Source of the DNA: Salinimicrobium marinum
GTDB taxonomy: Bacteria > Bacteroidota > Bacteroidia > Flavobacteriales > Flavobacteriaceae
DNA: 64,000 nt
Assembly: GCF_014651535.1 (NCBI RefSeq)
Contig: NZ_BMXB01000003.1
Coordinates: 172,940 to 236,939 of the forward strand
Direction of reading: 5' to 3'
The notes beneath the pieces were generated by a model. That model did no database searches, was not told the origin of the DNA, and saw only the letters and a program-made list of their open reading frames with translations. The translations under genes and the position numbers were made by a program. How positions within the stretch are numbered: position 1 is the stretch's first letter; each line of letters opens with the position of its first letter. Of the stretch, positions 27,928 to 36,436 are shown one piece after another.

Positions 27928-28020
27928 ATGAAAAATTTTAATTCTCTACTGCTCGTGGGTTTAGGAACGCTTCTTCAAGCGCAATCACAGGAACATGGAA
28001 AGCTCACAGGTATTTTGTAA
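27928..28020 (+). pseudogene. truncated start of a secreted protein (possibly DUF2141-like)
   Basis: A 30-codon frame, MKNFNSLLLVGLGTLLQAQ followed by SQEHGKLTGIL and a stop. This is a good signal peptide plus about ten mature residues. The HGKLT start of the mature part resembles the first strand of small DUF2141-type periplasmic proteins, but that is weak. The frame ends about 12 bases before the stop of the Dabb remnant on the other strand, so the junction at about 28010-28033 looks like a deletion point that removed the rest of the gene. Confidence 0.45.
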
Positions 28021-28032
28021 AGGCAAATTTAT

Positions 28033-28362
28033 CTATTGGTTCGGCCAATAATCTATCACCAGCACTTTGTCCAGGTGAGGACCTACGATACCACCAAAGG
28101 CCTTGTGAGCAGGATGTGGCAAATATTCATCCCTGAATTTTTCATCTTTAAAGGTCTTAAATAAGCAATGCGTGAATCCATCAGATAGTCCCTCCGGGCT
28201 AATATCTATGCCCTATTAAAAATCCACTATTCCGTCAATCTTTTGAGGAAGTTCTCTAAAAGCCTCTACGATCTGCCTGATCTCTGTCTCAGTGCACTGT
28301 CTTTGGATTTTTCAAAAGTTACAGATGCAAAACCTCTTCAACAATATATTGGCTCCCGGCAT
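28033..28362 (-). pseudogene. Dabb (stress-responsive alpha/beta barrel) protein, decayed
   Basis: Translating the minus strand in pieces gives a Dabb protein: VTFEKSKDSA, then (frameshift near 28297) TETEIRQIVEAFRELPQ and KIDGIVDF, two consecutive in-frame stops (TAA TAG, where family members have two coding residues), then GIDISPEGLSDGFTHCLF, DEYLPHPAHKAFGGI and LDKVLVIDYWPNQ with a natural stop at 28033-28035. The upstream part (MPGANILLKRF at 28362) is in yet another frame. At least two frameshifts and two nonsense codons make this a clear pseudogene. The intact protein would be a small dimeric barrel of uncertain function. Confidence 0.85.
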
Positions 28363-28572
28363 TAAAAGAAAAGTTTGTTTAGATCAGTAGTTGATAAGAT
28401 TTTGAAATAATAGTGGTTGGTGATTACCTGGAGCATTGGATCCCAGGTTCTTGCCGTTATTATATGCGTTCTGAAACACAGAAACTAAATACCACATAAT
28501 GCTCAGCTTCCTGAAAAAGATGTTTGGGGCGGAAGTGGGGAAGTTGAAGATGTTGAGAATAGAAAATATGGG

Positions 28573-29535
28573 CTATATCTTAATAACAACGTTTCCCGTC
28601 TTCTGTCCCGTCAGTACATATTCGTAAGCTCTGGAGAGTTCTTCCAGCGGGAATTCCCGGTCTATTACAGGCCTGAACGTGCCTTTCTGCAAATGATCAG
28701 TAATATAGGGGGCCGATCTGTTCTTGTGATAGGGGATGGGAAAGATCACTTTTTTGTCCGACATTGATTTCAGCAGGGGATAATAGACATTCTGGAAATA
28801 AGGTCCCAGCTCTGAAGACATGTAGACTCCTTTTTCCTTAAGCAGTGGTCGGCACTTGCCGAATGTGCTCTTGCCTACCGTGTCAAATATATAGTCGTAG
28901 TGGTCAGGGTCCTTATTAAAATCTTCTTTGGTGTAATCATAGATCCTGCCGGCGCCTAAAGATCTTATCAGCTCAATGTTCCTGGTATTACAGGTGGCCG
29001 TGATCCTGACATCATACGGCCTCACAAACTGCAGCAGCGCAGAACCGATGCCTCCGGTGGCCCCATTGATAAGAATATTTTGCCCTGCCCGGAGTTCGGT
29101 CCTTTGAATGAAGGAGTACGCATAATGAGCTCCTTCCAGGCTTGCAGCTGCCTGTTTGAGATCTGTCTGGTCCGGAACCCGGAATACGTTTTCAATGGAG
29201 GTTGTGAGATATTCAGCTTGTGATTCTGAACCCATGTCATTAAAGCCAAATACTTTATCGCCTATACTGAAGGAGTCGACGTTTTTTCCTGTGGCTGCTA
29301 CTTCTCCTGCAAAATCGTTCCCTAATATTATTTTTCGGGGTTTACGCAGGCCCAGGAAGAATCGCATAATAAATGGTTTGGCAGTCAGGTTGGCACAATC
29401 GGTCCTGCTGACAGTGGTAGCATGGACCTTGATCAATACCTCATTATCCTCTGGAACAGGTCTCTCTAAACTTTCTATCCTTATCTGATCCGGGGAGCCG
29501 TAATTCCTGCGGATGGCAGCTTTCATTTTGGTCAT
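28573..29535 (-). CDS. medium-chain dehydrogenase (quinone oxidoreductase/alcohol dehydrogenase type)
   Basis: A 320-residue MDR-superfamily protein. The N-terminal GroES-like domain starts MKAAIRRNYGSPDQI and contains GNDFAGEVAATGKNV and GDKVFGF. The Rossmann domain carries ILINGATGGIGSALLQF. The structural-zinc cysteine cluster is absent, as in zinc-independent quinone oxidoreductases. ATG codons at 29535 and 29526 are both possible; the second matches the usual family start. It is the only intact gene between 27.9 and 31.6 kb and is flanked on both sides by pseudogenes. Confidence 0.9.
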   Translation of the reverse strand: MTKMKAAIRRNYGSPDQIRIESLERPVPEDNEVLIKVHATTVSRTDCANLTAKPFIMRFFLGLRKPRKIILGNDFAGEVAATGKNVDSFSIGDKVFGFNDMGSESQAEYLTTSIENVFRVPDQTDLKQAAASLEGAHYAYSFIQRTELRAGQNILINGATGGIGSALLQFVRPYDVRITATCNTRNIELIRSLGAGRIYDYTKEDFNKDPDHYDYIFDTVGKSTFGKCRPLLKEKGVYMSSELGPYFQNVYYPLLKSMSDKKVIFPIPYHKNRSAPYITDHLQKGTFRPVIDREFPLEELSRAYEYVLTGQKTGNVVIKI

Positions 29536-29718
29536 TGTTTTCTTTTAACTGGAGAACCATGGGTTCAGGTTGGCAACAGGTATTAGCAACAGTAATTTAA
29601 GGGGAGTTGAAATATTGTATATGGGACAGAAGAGGTGAGGTTTTTTCCTGTTCTGCTAAAATTTCCGATAGGTATGAATCGTTCGTTTTACCGGTATTGA
29701 AGATAAACATTTTTTACC

Positions 29719-30626
29719 TCAAAACCTTTCCAGTACAAATTCCTTGTTCAGCATCATCCCTGCGGTGGCTCCCGTCGAAACAGTAACTGAAAGGGTTCGT
29801 AGTGGCGTTGTGCTATCTCCAAAGGCATAAATGCCGGGTACACTTGTTTTCTGGGACTGATCCGTTTCTATATAACCTTCATCGGTTAATTTGCAACCCA
29901 GTTCTTCGGCGATCCGGCTATTTTGTTCAAACCCAGGTTTGGTGTAGACAGCTTTAATGGCCGATCTGGAGCCATCAGTAAACACAAGGTTTCGGAGATA
30001 GCCGTTGGTATGCTCCAGCTCCCTTATTTCCTTTTCGATGATCCTGACCTGGTGTTTTTCAACCAGCCGGCTTTGCTCTCTGGTCAATGCAGATCTTCCG
30101 CTGGTATAAAGGCTCAGGTTTGGGGTCCAGTTCAAAATGAACTTCGAGAATTCGAAGCCGTATTCGCCATTTCCCAGGATGCCTGTAGGTTCGTTTTTCA
30201 CCTCATATCCGTGGCAGTAGGGACAATGAAGCAACGAAATGCCCTAGCATTCCAGGAGTCCCTGATGTTGGGTAACATGTCTTTAATGCCCGCTTCAAGG
30301 ATCAGTTTGGCAGCCGAAAACAGTTCGCCTGAAGAGGTCCGGATCTCAAAGCCTTTTTCTGTTCTTGTTGCAGTGTCTGCTGATCCTTTAAAAAACTTAA
30401 CGCCGGAATACTTTACCAACTGTTGTCTGGCAAGATCTGCTATTTCTTCAGGGGTTTTTCCGTCCTGGGTCAGGAAATTATGCGACTGCGGGGTTTCCCG
30501 GTTGCAGGGTTTCCCGCTGTCGATAACCAGTGCGTTTCTCAATGCCCTGACCAGTGCCATTGCGGCGGCAAGCCCTGAATAACTTCCGCCTACGATGATC
30601 ACGTCATAATGTTCTGTTGTTTTCAT
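29719..30626 (-). pseudogene. thioredoxin-reductase-like FAD/NAD(P) oxidoreductase, frameshifted
   Basis: The first part (from 30626) has the FAD motif VIIVGGSYSGLAAAMAL and runs to DMLPNI. The second part carries LHCPYCHGYEVKNEP (CxxC redox motif, here CPYC) and the closing FAD-binding segment PGIYAFGDST. Between them the frame shifts by one base near 30264. In the corrected frame the peptide is QGLLEC-stop-GISLLHC, so a TAG at 30244-30246 replaces the Trp usual before GIS. Two independent lesions (indel plus nonsense) support true inactivation. Intact relatives of about 300 residues reduce thioredoxin-like or small disulfide substrates. Confidence 0.9.
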
Positions 30627-30638
30627 AGGAATGTTCTT

Positions 30639-31018
30639 TTAGCTGATCGCAACGATCAGGCTTGTGAGGAGCTGGAGGAAAGCCACAGGTGCCCAGATAC
30701 GTTCTATCCTGCTGGGGGTAATGGTATTCATAATTGTCCCGGCAATGAAAAGTACAAAATAACCCAGATCCCGATGCGGGAGATGGATCTTAATTGGGGA
30801 AATAATAAGTTGGCTTCTGATAATACTAGTGCTGCGATCAGAGCTAGGATCAGGATACTGATAGCTGCAACGATCCTCATGTGGGAAGGATATTTTCCCG
30901 GATATTTTCCTCCCATAGACGCTGCTCCCCATGGCACTCCGGCAGCTAAGGAGGCCTGAAAGAAGATTACTATGCCGGTTAGGGCGGTAAATATAATAGC
31001 TGATGCAGATTCCAGCAT
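30639..31018 (-). pseudogene. small four-helix membrane protein, single frameshift
   Basis: From 31018 the frame encodes MLESASAIIFTALTGIVIFF, then AAGVPWGAASMGGKYPGKYP, two more helices and RIGIWVILYF. After about 30755 the sensible frame switches to LFIAGTIMNTITPS and ends SRIERIWAPVAFLQLLTSL plus a few residues. The break is at a TTTT run where one extra T restores a continuous protein of about 126 residues with four helices. The family is conserved in Bacteroidetes, but I know of no function for it. One indel in a homopolymer could be a sequencing error. Confidence 0.75.
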
Positions 31019-31069
31019 ATCCAGTACATGTGTTTATTCAATTCCCATTCCTTTATTTCCCTATAGCAG

Positions 31070-31637
31070 TTAATCCAGCGATAAGGGAGCACCAACTACC
31101 TTCATCTCATTCTGTTCAAAAACTTGGTTCAGTTCTTCAGGAGAAGGATCATGATCAAGGGAGGCCAGGAACACGAAAAAATCCTCAAGTTTTCCTGCGG
31201 GTTGCACTGTAACCGCTCATTTTCCCCGTCAGGGATCTTTGAGTCCAGGCATGGGGCACATTGCGGGGTAGAAATATAAGGTCTCCTGCGCTCATTTCAT
31301 AGTTTACCTCTCCTACGCGGAATAGATAATCTCCCTCGATAATTGAAAAGATCTCATCCTGGAGGTAATGCACATGAAGTGGAGTGCCTCTTCCCTGGGA
31401 AAGGGAAGTTTGCTCAAAGATCGCCAGATCTCCATCGGTGTCCTTCCCCGAAATCTTCACCTTCAGAATATTGGAATTTACCCCTCGTAATGTTAAAGAC
31501 CCATGGTATCTTCCTTCCCCTTTGTTAACCTTAAAACCTGTTGTTGTTCTACTTTTAACCTCTTCCCTTAATCGGGACCACCAAAGCGGTAGGGTAGAAA
31601 AGCTGAAAAGCGCGGTAATAAAACTGATTCTTTTCAT
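31070..31637 (-). pseudogene. exported cupin-domain protein, frameshifted near the C terminus
   Basis: The N-terminal helix MKRISFITALFSFSTLPLWW suggests export. The cupin core is complete: TPLHVHYLQDEIFSIIEGDY (first motif, His ligands) and GDLIFLPRNVPHAW (second motif). After SLTGKM the frame breaks at about 31212-31217. Removing one G (AGCGG to ACGG) gives TVTVQPAGKLEDFFVFLAS, then DHDPSPEELNQVFEQNEMKV and PLSLD with a stop at 31070-31072, which is the normal tail of such proteins. The metal site is intact, so a product with a wrong tail may still fold. Substrate unknown. Confidence 0.8.
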
Positions 31638-31836
31638 TATAGTTCCTGTAATAAGCTGTTTAAATGCCTTAAAGCCCTACATTCTGTACTTACCTGTCCA
31701 GTGGAAAAAAGCATTATGAAAGTGAAGGTATTGCGGGTCAGAAACTATTATATTACATATTTACTGAAATAAATTATATAAATTACAGCACGTAGCCTTA
31801 ACCTTTTATAAAGGGTAAACCTTAAAACATCTTCCT

Positions 31837-32397
31837 ATGATCCTACACATAAAATTTATGGTGAGCCTGAGGTGTAAAATGGTAGTGAAGGAAGAATTGA
31901 AAAAACTCGGACTACATTATTCAAATGTGGATCTGGGAACAGTTGAAATTATAGAGGAACTGGATCCTGCACAGAAAAGCCAGCTAAAAAATAATCTGCA
32001 GAAGTACGGTCTTGAGCTTCTTGATGACAAAAAAAACATTCTAATAGAGAAGATCAAGTCACTTATTATCGAAATGATCCATTATTCCGAAGAGCCACCC
32101 GAAGGTAATTATTCCGATTACATCAGCGAAAAACTGGGATATGACTATACTTACCTTTCGAACATTTTCTCTGAGGTCAAAGGCACCACTATTCAGCAGT
32201 ATATCATTATTCACAAGATTGAACGTGTAAAGGAGCTGTTGCTTTATGAGGAACTAAACCTTACGGAAATTTCCTATAAACTTCATTATAGCAGTGTCGC
32301 CCATTTATCGAATCAGTTCAAGAAGATAACCGGATTGACCCCTTCGTACTACAAGAAGATAAAGGAAAATCGCAAGAGAAATCTTGAAGACCTGTGA
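31837..32397 (+). CDS. short AraC-type regulator
   Basis: A 186-residue protein with no separate cupin sensor. The first 80 residues (VSLRCKMVVKEELKKLGLHY and DPAQKSQLKNNLQKYGLEL) form a helical module seen in a flavobacterial AraC subgroup. The AraC helix-turn-helix domain follows (YISEKLGYDYTYLSNIFSE, LTEISYKLHYSSVAHLSNQF, TGLTPSYYK). A perfect hairpin terminator lies about 140 bases downstream. Upstream are 199 bases of very AT-rich DNA. It may control the cupin and saccharide genes that follow, but no operator is visible. Confidence 0.9.
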   Translation: MILHIKFMVSLRCKMVVKEELKKLGLHYSNVDLGTVEIIEELDPAQKSQLKNNLQKYGLELLDDKKNILIEKIKSLIIEMIHYSEEPPEGNYSDYISEKLGYDYTYLSNIFSEVKGTTIQQYIIIHKIERVKELLLYEELNLTEISYKLHYSSVAHLSNQFKKITGLTPSYYKKIKENRKRNLEDL

Positions 32398-32533
32398 ATC
32401 CTGTAACATATAATATGGAGGCTGTAATTTTTTGTTGTTGAAATTTTCGAAAATTGTTTAATATTCCGGACCTGAACCTTTTATAATCATAATGCGCCGA
32501 TGAAGGGATTGGGGGATTCCAACAGAAGCAATT

Positions 32534-32562
32534 AAAAACCTTATGATCAGCATAAGGTTTTT
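32534..32562. terminator. rho-independent terminator (bidirectional stem)
   Basis: A perfect 12-bp inverted repeat: AAAAACCTTATG (32534-32545) pairs with CATAAGGTTTTT (32551-32562) around loop ATCAG and runs on into further T residues. It lies between the AraC gene ending at 32397 and the cupin gene starting at 32694, so it ends the AraC transcript. The A-run on the left arm would let it work on the other strand too. Confidence 0.8.
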
Positions 32563-32693
32563 TTCTATTTTTTCAGAGTAAGACTTACCCGGTTAAATGA
32601 ATCCTGAGGCCATCCTTTCTTTTGTAAGGCTTCCGTGATGGCCGGGAAAACAGGCGAAAGAGGGAATTCCCATCTAACCTAAATATTTGAATT

Positions 32694-33032
32694 ATGGAGA
32701 ATGTCGAAGTAGAAAAATCCAAGGCTTTTGCTATTATTGAGATGATTGAATATGTATCCAATGCAGTGGTCATAAAAACTGTTTTAAAAAAGACCACAGG
32801 AAATGTCAGCGTGGCCTCCTTTGATTCGGGTGAATTCCTGACCGAAAAAATTTCTCCTTTCGATTGCTTTATTCAGATCATTGAAGGAAAAGCGGAAATT
32901 GTGATCGAAGATCTATCCAGCATCCTAGAGACCGGATATTCCATCATAATCCCTGCACATTCCAGGAATACGATCAAAGCAAATGTTCGCTTTAAAATGA
33001 TCGTCACCATTATTAAAAGTGGTTATGAGTAA
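32694..33032 (+). CDS. small cupin-fold protein
   Basis: A 112-residue all-beta protein with the RmlC-type cupin pattern: SFDSGEFLTEKISPFDCFIQ, then IIEGKAEIVIED and IIIPAHSRNTIKAN. The usual metal-binding histidines of the first motif are missing (SPFDC in place of HxH), so it probably does not bind metal in the canonical way. It starts at the ATG at 32694 (MENVEVEKSKAFAI). It lies alone between the hairpin terminator and the saccharide cluster. Small cupins of this kind often sense or bind a ligand, but nothing here shows which. Confidence 0.8.
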   Translation: MENVEVEKSKAFAIIEMIEYVSNAVVIKTVLKKTTGNVSVASFDSGEFLTEKISPFDCFIQIIEGKAEIVIEDLSSILETGYSIIIPAHSRNTIKANVRFKMIVTIIKSGYE

Positions 33033-33188
33033 GTGGTTGTTTTTGCTATAGCTGAGAAATGAAATAAAGCTTCCGGGAAGAACATCTCGTGTAACGTATA
33101 AGAGATCGATATTCTTTCAGTAGTGGATATTAAATGATCTGTTCCCCATCTATTGATCCGGTATTTAATCTAATGTTTTTGTTCTAAA

Positions 33189-33842
33189 GTGAAAGAAAAG
33201 GAAATAATAAAGAGCGGGAGTAACATAGCTGTGATCGTAGCCCATCCGGATGATGAAACCTTGTGGTGTGGTGGTACGATCCTGGAAAATCCTTTCAGTG
33301 ACTGGTTCGTTGCTTGTCTTTGCAGGAAAAATGATTCAGACAGGGCACCAAAATTCCAGAAGGTACTAAGTATTCTCCGAGCCAGGGGGGAAATGGGCGA
33401 TCTTGATGACGGTCCAGACCAGTTGCCCCTGGCCATGCAGGAGGTGAAAAAAGCAGTTTTAGAACTCCTGCCCCAAGAAAAGTTTGATCTTATCATTACT
33501 CACTATCCTTCCGGGGAATATACCAGACACAAAAGACATGAAGAAGTAAGCGGGGCGGTTATAGAGTTATGGCAGGAAGATAAGATCCGGACCGCGGCAT
33601 TATTCACTTTTGCTTACGAAGACGGAAATAAACAGTACCTCCCGAGAAAGCAAGCTTCTGCCGGTATACAAATAAAGCTGAAAGAAGAAACGTATGACCT
33701 GAAGTATAGAATAATAACTGAAGTCTACGGATTTCCCCCTGATGGGTTTGAAGCATTAACAACCCCGAAAGAAGAAGCATTCTGGAAATTCGACACATCT
33801 CTAGCTGCTCTCAACTGGTTGGAAAAAACAAGGAATCAGTAA
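33189..33842 (+). CDS. PIG-L family deacetylase (LmbE-like)
   Basis: A 217-residue protein with the zinc-binding hallmark AHPDDETLWCGG near the N terminus and a second metal/catalytic segment ITHYPSGEYTRHKRHEEVS. Members remove N-acetyl groups from GlcNAc-containing substrates or similar conjugates. No signal peptide is seen, so it is cytoplasmic. The only reasonable start is GTG at 33189; no ATG lies between it and the catalytic motif. It begins a run of same-strand sugar genes and sits 12 bases before a GT4 glycosyltransferase, so its substrate is probably an intermediate or product of that pathway. Confidence 0.92.
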   Translation: MKEKEIIKSGSNIAVIVAHPDDETLWCGGTILENPFSDWFVACLCRKNDSDRAPKFQKVLSILRARGEMGDLDDGPDQLPLAMQEVKKAVLELLPQEKFDLIITHYPSGEYTRHKRHEEVSGAVIELWQEDKIRTAALFTFAYEDGNKQYLPRKQASAGIQIKLKEETYDLKYRIITEVYGFPPDGFEALTTPKEEAFWKFDTSLAALNWLEKTRNQ

Positions 33843-33854
33843 CACCACTCCGAC

Positions 33855-34997
33855 ATGAAAGCTTTAGTATTGTATGATTATCCGCCCTCTCCGGGCGGAC
33901 TGGCAACCCAGGGGGACCTGCTTTACCGGGGGCTCCTGGAAATTGGTGTAGATGCTCATGCGGTTCATTTTGAATCTGCCCAGGAAAAAGAATGGTATTA
34001 TCGCTGGTTCGAACCCGATGTCGTGGTAGGGATCGGATACTGGGGGCATACCCCACAACTCATTCTCCATCCCAAACGCTATGGCGCACTACCGGTACCC
34101 TGGCTGGTAGCAGATGGCTACATTGCAAATTACCAGGAAATACTTAATGGATTGCCTCTCATTCTGGTTACCTCCAACTGGGTCAAAGAGATGTACGTGA
34201 GGGACGGCATAAAAGCGGATACTATCGAGGTACTCCCGGTAGGCTGTGATACTGATTCATTTACAATCTTTAAAAAAGATGATCCCAAGATCCTTGCCGT
34301 GAGAGAATCACTGGGAATTTCCCCGGGACAATTAATGATCCTAACCGTTGGTGGCGATGCAGCTTCCAAAGGGGCCCAGGAAGTAATGCAGGCGTTGTCT
34401 ATTATAGATACAAAAGCGCCGGACTGGAAGTATGTATGTAAGGTATGGCCACAACCAAGAACCAAGGCGCAGAACTTAATTGACCTGGAAATGGCAAATA
34501 AGCTGGGTCTGGAGAAAAACATTACCTACGCCACAAATACCATTTCCAGAACCTTTATGCCATACCTCCTTGGTGCCTGTGATATCTATGCGGCACCTTC
34601 AAGGCTGGAGGGTTTCGGAATGCCGCAGGTAGAAGCAGGAGCCTGTGGGAAACCTGTTATTGGAATTCGGGCAATGGGCATGCTGGATACCCTTGTTCAT
34701 AAGGAAACAGCGCTTCTTGCAGGGGTAGCCAAAAGAATAGTGGTGAAAAATGTGATCCTGGGGGAAGAATCTGGTTTTGAAGAGAACAGGACCATTGAAT
34801 TTGACACTCCGAGAACAGTAGATTACCGGGCAGACATCCAGGATATTGCCAAATACCTCTTACTACTTATGAAAGATGCAAAGCTAAGGGAAACCATGGG
34901 GTTATCAGGAAGGGAACGTGTAGTAGCCAATTTTGATTACCGGGTGGTGGCACAAAAATTCGTAAAGATTATTCAAGACAGGCTGGGAATAAAATAG
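33855..34997 (+). CDS. GT4-family glycosyltransferase
   Basis: A 380-residue GT-B-fold retaining glycosyltransferase. The N-terminal half begins MKALVLYDYPPSPGGLATQG. The C-terminal nucleotide-sugar domain has LTVGGDAASKGAQEVM and the E-x7-E type signature PSRLEGFGMPQVEAGACGKP. No membrane segment is seen. It lies between the deacetylase (12 bases) and the GH100-like gene (6 bases), so these three are co-transcribed. Donor and acceptor cannot be read from sequence. Confidence 0.93.
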   Translation: MKALVLYDYPPSPGGLATQGDLLYRGLLEIGVDAHAVHFESAQEKEWYYRWFEPDVVVGIGYWGHTPQLILHPKRYGALPVPWLVADGYIANYQEILNGLPLILVTSNWVKEMYVRDGIKADTIEVLPVGCDTDSFTIFKKDDPKILAVRESLGISPGQLMILTVGGDAASKGAQEVMQALSIIDTKAPDWKYVCKVWPQPRTKAQNLIDLEMANKLGLEKNITYATNTISRTFMPYLLGACDIYAAPSRLEGFGMPQVEAGACGKPVIGIRAMGMLDTLVHKETALLAGVAKRIVVKNVILGEESGFEENRTIEFDTPRTVDYRADIQDIAKYLLLLMKDAKLRETMGLSGRERVVANFDYRVVAQKFVKIIQDRLGIK

Positions 34998-35003
34998 AAA
35001 AAG

Positions 35004-36188
35004 ATGAATTCGCAAGACAAAGATCTGTTGGAAGCCGCTAAGGCAGCAGCCCTGGAAATTCTGCTTCACAACGTGAAAGGTCCGTTCCATGATCTGCCCA
35101 GGACGGCCGGCTGGGGCTACCCTGAACCTTATACCCGGGACTTGCTGATCTCCATCTTCGGAATAGCGGTTTCCGGAAATGATGTTCTCCTGGCCAGTAT
35201 GAGAAAGGTTCTGGAAACGCTTGCTTCCAACCAATCTCCAAAAGGACACATCCCTTCCCTGGTCCACGACAAGGAAGATCGCGGCGCCAGTGATACCACT
35301 CCCTTGTTCCTGATAGCTGTGGCAGTTTTCAGACAGGTCGTTCATGAACCCGGGTTCCTGCAGGCCGCTGCTGATAAAGCAATGGTATGGATGGATTACC
35401 AGAACCCTTCTGACCGATATCTTGTGGCGCAACAACCTACCAGTGACTGGCGTGATGAACAATGGGTTAGCGGATACGGCCTTTTTGTGAACAGCCTTTC
35501 CTACACCTACCTGAAATTGTTCAATGTGCATGATAAAGCCGAAAAGCTGCGGAATGAAATGAGTCGCTTTACTATAACCGCAAAAAAAGCCCATCGGCAC
35601 GTCCATGAAGGCCTGGTAGTAAAGCATAAGCCCTATTACGCCTTATGGTCCTACAAAATATATAGTAGCGAGCGTTTTGATCTCCTGGGAAACAGCCTAG
35701 CCATATTATCAGGCATTGCCCCACTTTCGCGATCAAAGGCCATGATCTCCTGGATAGAGAAAGAATGTGAAGCCATGAGGGTCAGCGACAAGCTTGCACC
35801 GGGCCTTATCCCTAATTTCTTTCCGTTCATCAATCCGGGAGAAATAGACTGGCATCCCAGATATGAACATTTTAATCAGCCAGGAGACTACCACAACGGC
35901 GGAGTATGGCCATTTATTACCGGATTTTATATTGCTGCCCTGACTGCTGCAGAAAGACATTCTCTTGCTGAACGAAAGTTAATGGATTTGGTGCATACCA
36001 TAAAGAGGTCGAGAACCCGGAAGCTGGAATTTGGGTTTAATGAATGGTATAAGGCTCAGGACGGCAATCCTATGGGTCAGGATTGGCAAACCTGGAGTGC
36101 TTCAAGTTTTTTATACGCCGCAAAATGTGTAGAGGATAAGAACACCCTATTTTTTGATAAACTCAGAGTACAAAAAGGAAGTAATTGA
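35004..36188 (+). CDS. GH100/amylo-alpha-1,6-glucosidase-like (alpha/alpha toroid) protein
   Basis: A 394-residue helical protein resembling GH100 (neutral invertase type) and related (alpha/alpha)6 enzymes: YTRDLLISIFGIA, GHIPSLVHDKEDRGASDTTP, DWRDEQW, NGGVWPFITGFYIAAL and FNEWYKAQDGNPMGQDWQTW. The acidic residues in RDLL, SDTTP and the FNEWY motif are candidates for catalysis by analogy with the family. No signal peptide, so it should act on a cytoplasmic glycoside. Six bases separate it from the upstream glycosyltransferase. It could hydrolyse or otherwise process the product of the pathway. Confidence 0.85.
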   Translation: MNSQDKDLLEAAKAAALEILLHNVKGPFHDLPRTAGWGYPEPYTRDLLISIFGIAVSGNDVLLASMRKVLETLASNQSPKGHIPSLVHDKEDRGASDTTPLFLIAVAVFRQVVHEPGFLQAAADKAMVWMDYQNPSDRYLVAQQPTSDWRDEQWVSGYGLFVNSLSYTYLKLFNVHDKAEKLRNEMSRFTITAKKAHRHVHEGLVVKHKPYYALWSYKIYSSERFDLLGNSLAILSGIAPLSRSKAMISWIEKECEAMRVSDKLAPGLIPNFFPFINPGEIDWHPRYEHFNQPGDYHNGGVWPFITGFYIAALTAAERHSLAERKLMDLVHTIKRSRTRKLEFGFNEWYKAQDGNPMGQDWQTWSASSFLYAAKCVEDKNTLFFDKLRVQKGSN

Positions 36189-36288
36189 AGACCTGTGATT
36201 TTTGTAAATTTAATTGGGAGTGATATAGTTTTCTTCTTCTAATTGCGAGTAACTTGTTGGATTATAGTAAATTATTTTAAATAAAACT

Positions 36289-36414
36289 ATGGTAAAAGGA
36301 AAATCAGGGTCTAAGTCTGATAAGACAAAGCCGACAGTAAACTTAAAGGAAAAACGTAAGGCAAAAGAAGCCAAACGAGCAGAAAAAAGTCATAACCACA
36401 CACGCCTGAAATAA
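36289..36414 (+). CDS. small, very basic protein (41 residues)
   Basis: An ATG-to-stop frame of 42 codons: MVKGKSGSKSDKTKP, then VNLKEKRKAKEAKRAEKSH and NHTRLK. About a third of the residues are Lys or Arg, with a short helical core. It lies between the GH100-like gene and the GT4/toroid gene in the same orientation, 22 bases before the latter. Similar tiny Lys-rich proteins occur in flavobacteria, but their role is not known to me. Nucleic-acid binding is a guess. Confidence 0.55.
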   Translation: MVKGKSGSKSDKTKPTVNLKEKRKAKEAKRAEKSHNHTRLK

Positions 36415-36436
36415 TACAGACTAAAAAGCAGAAGAA

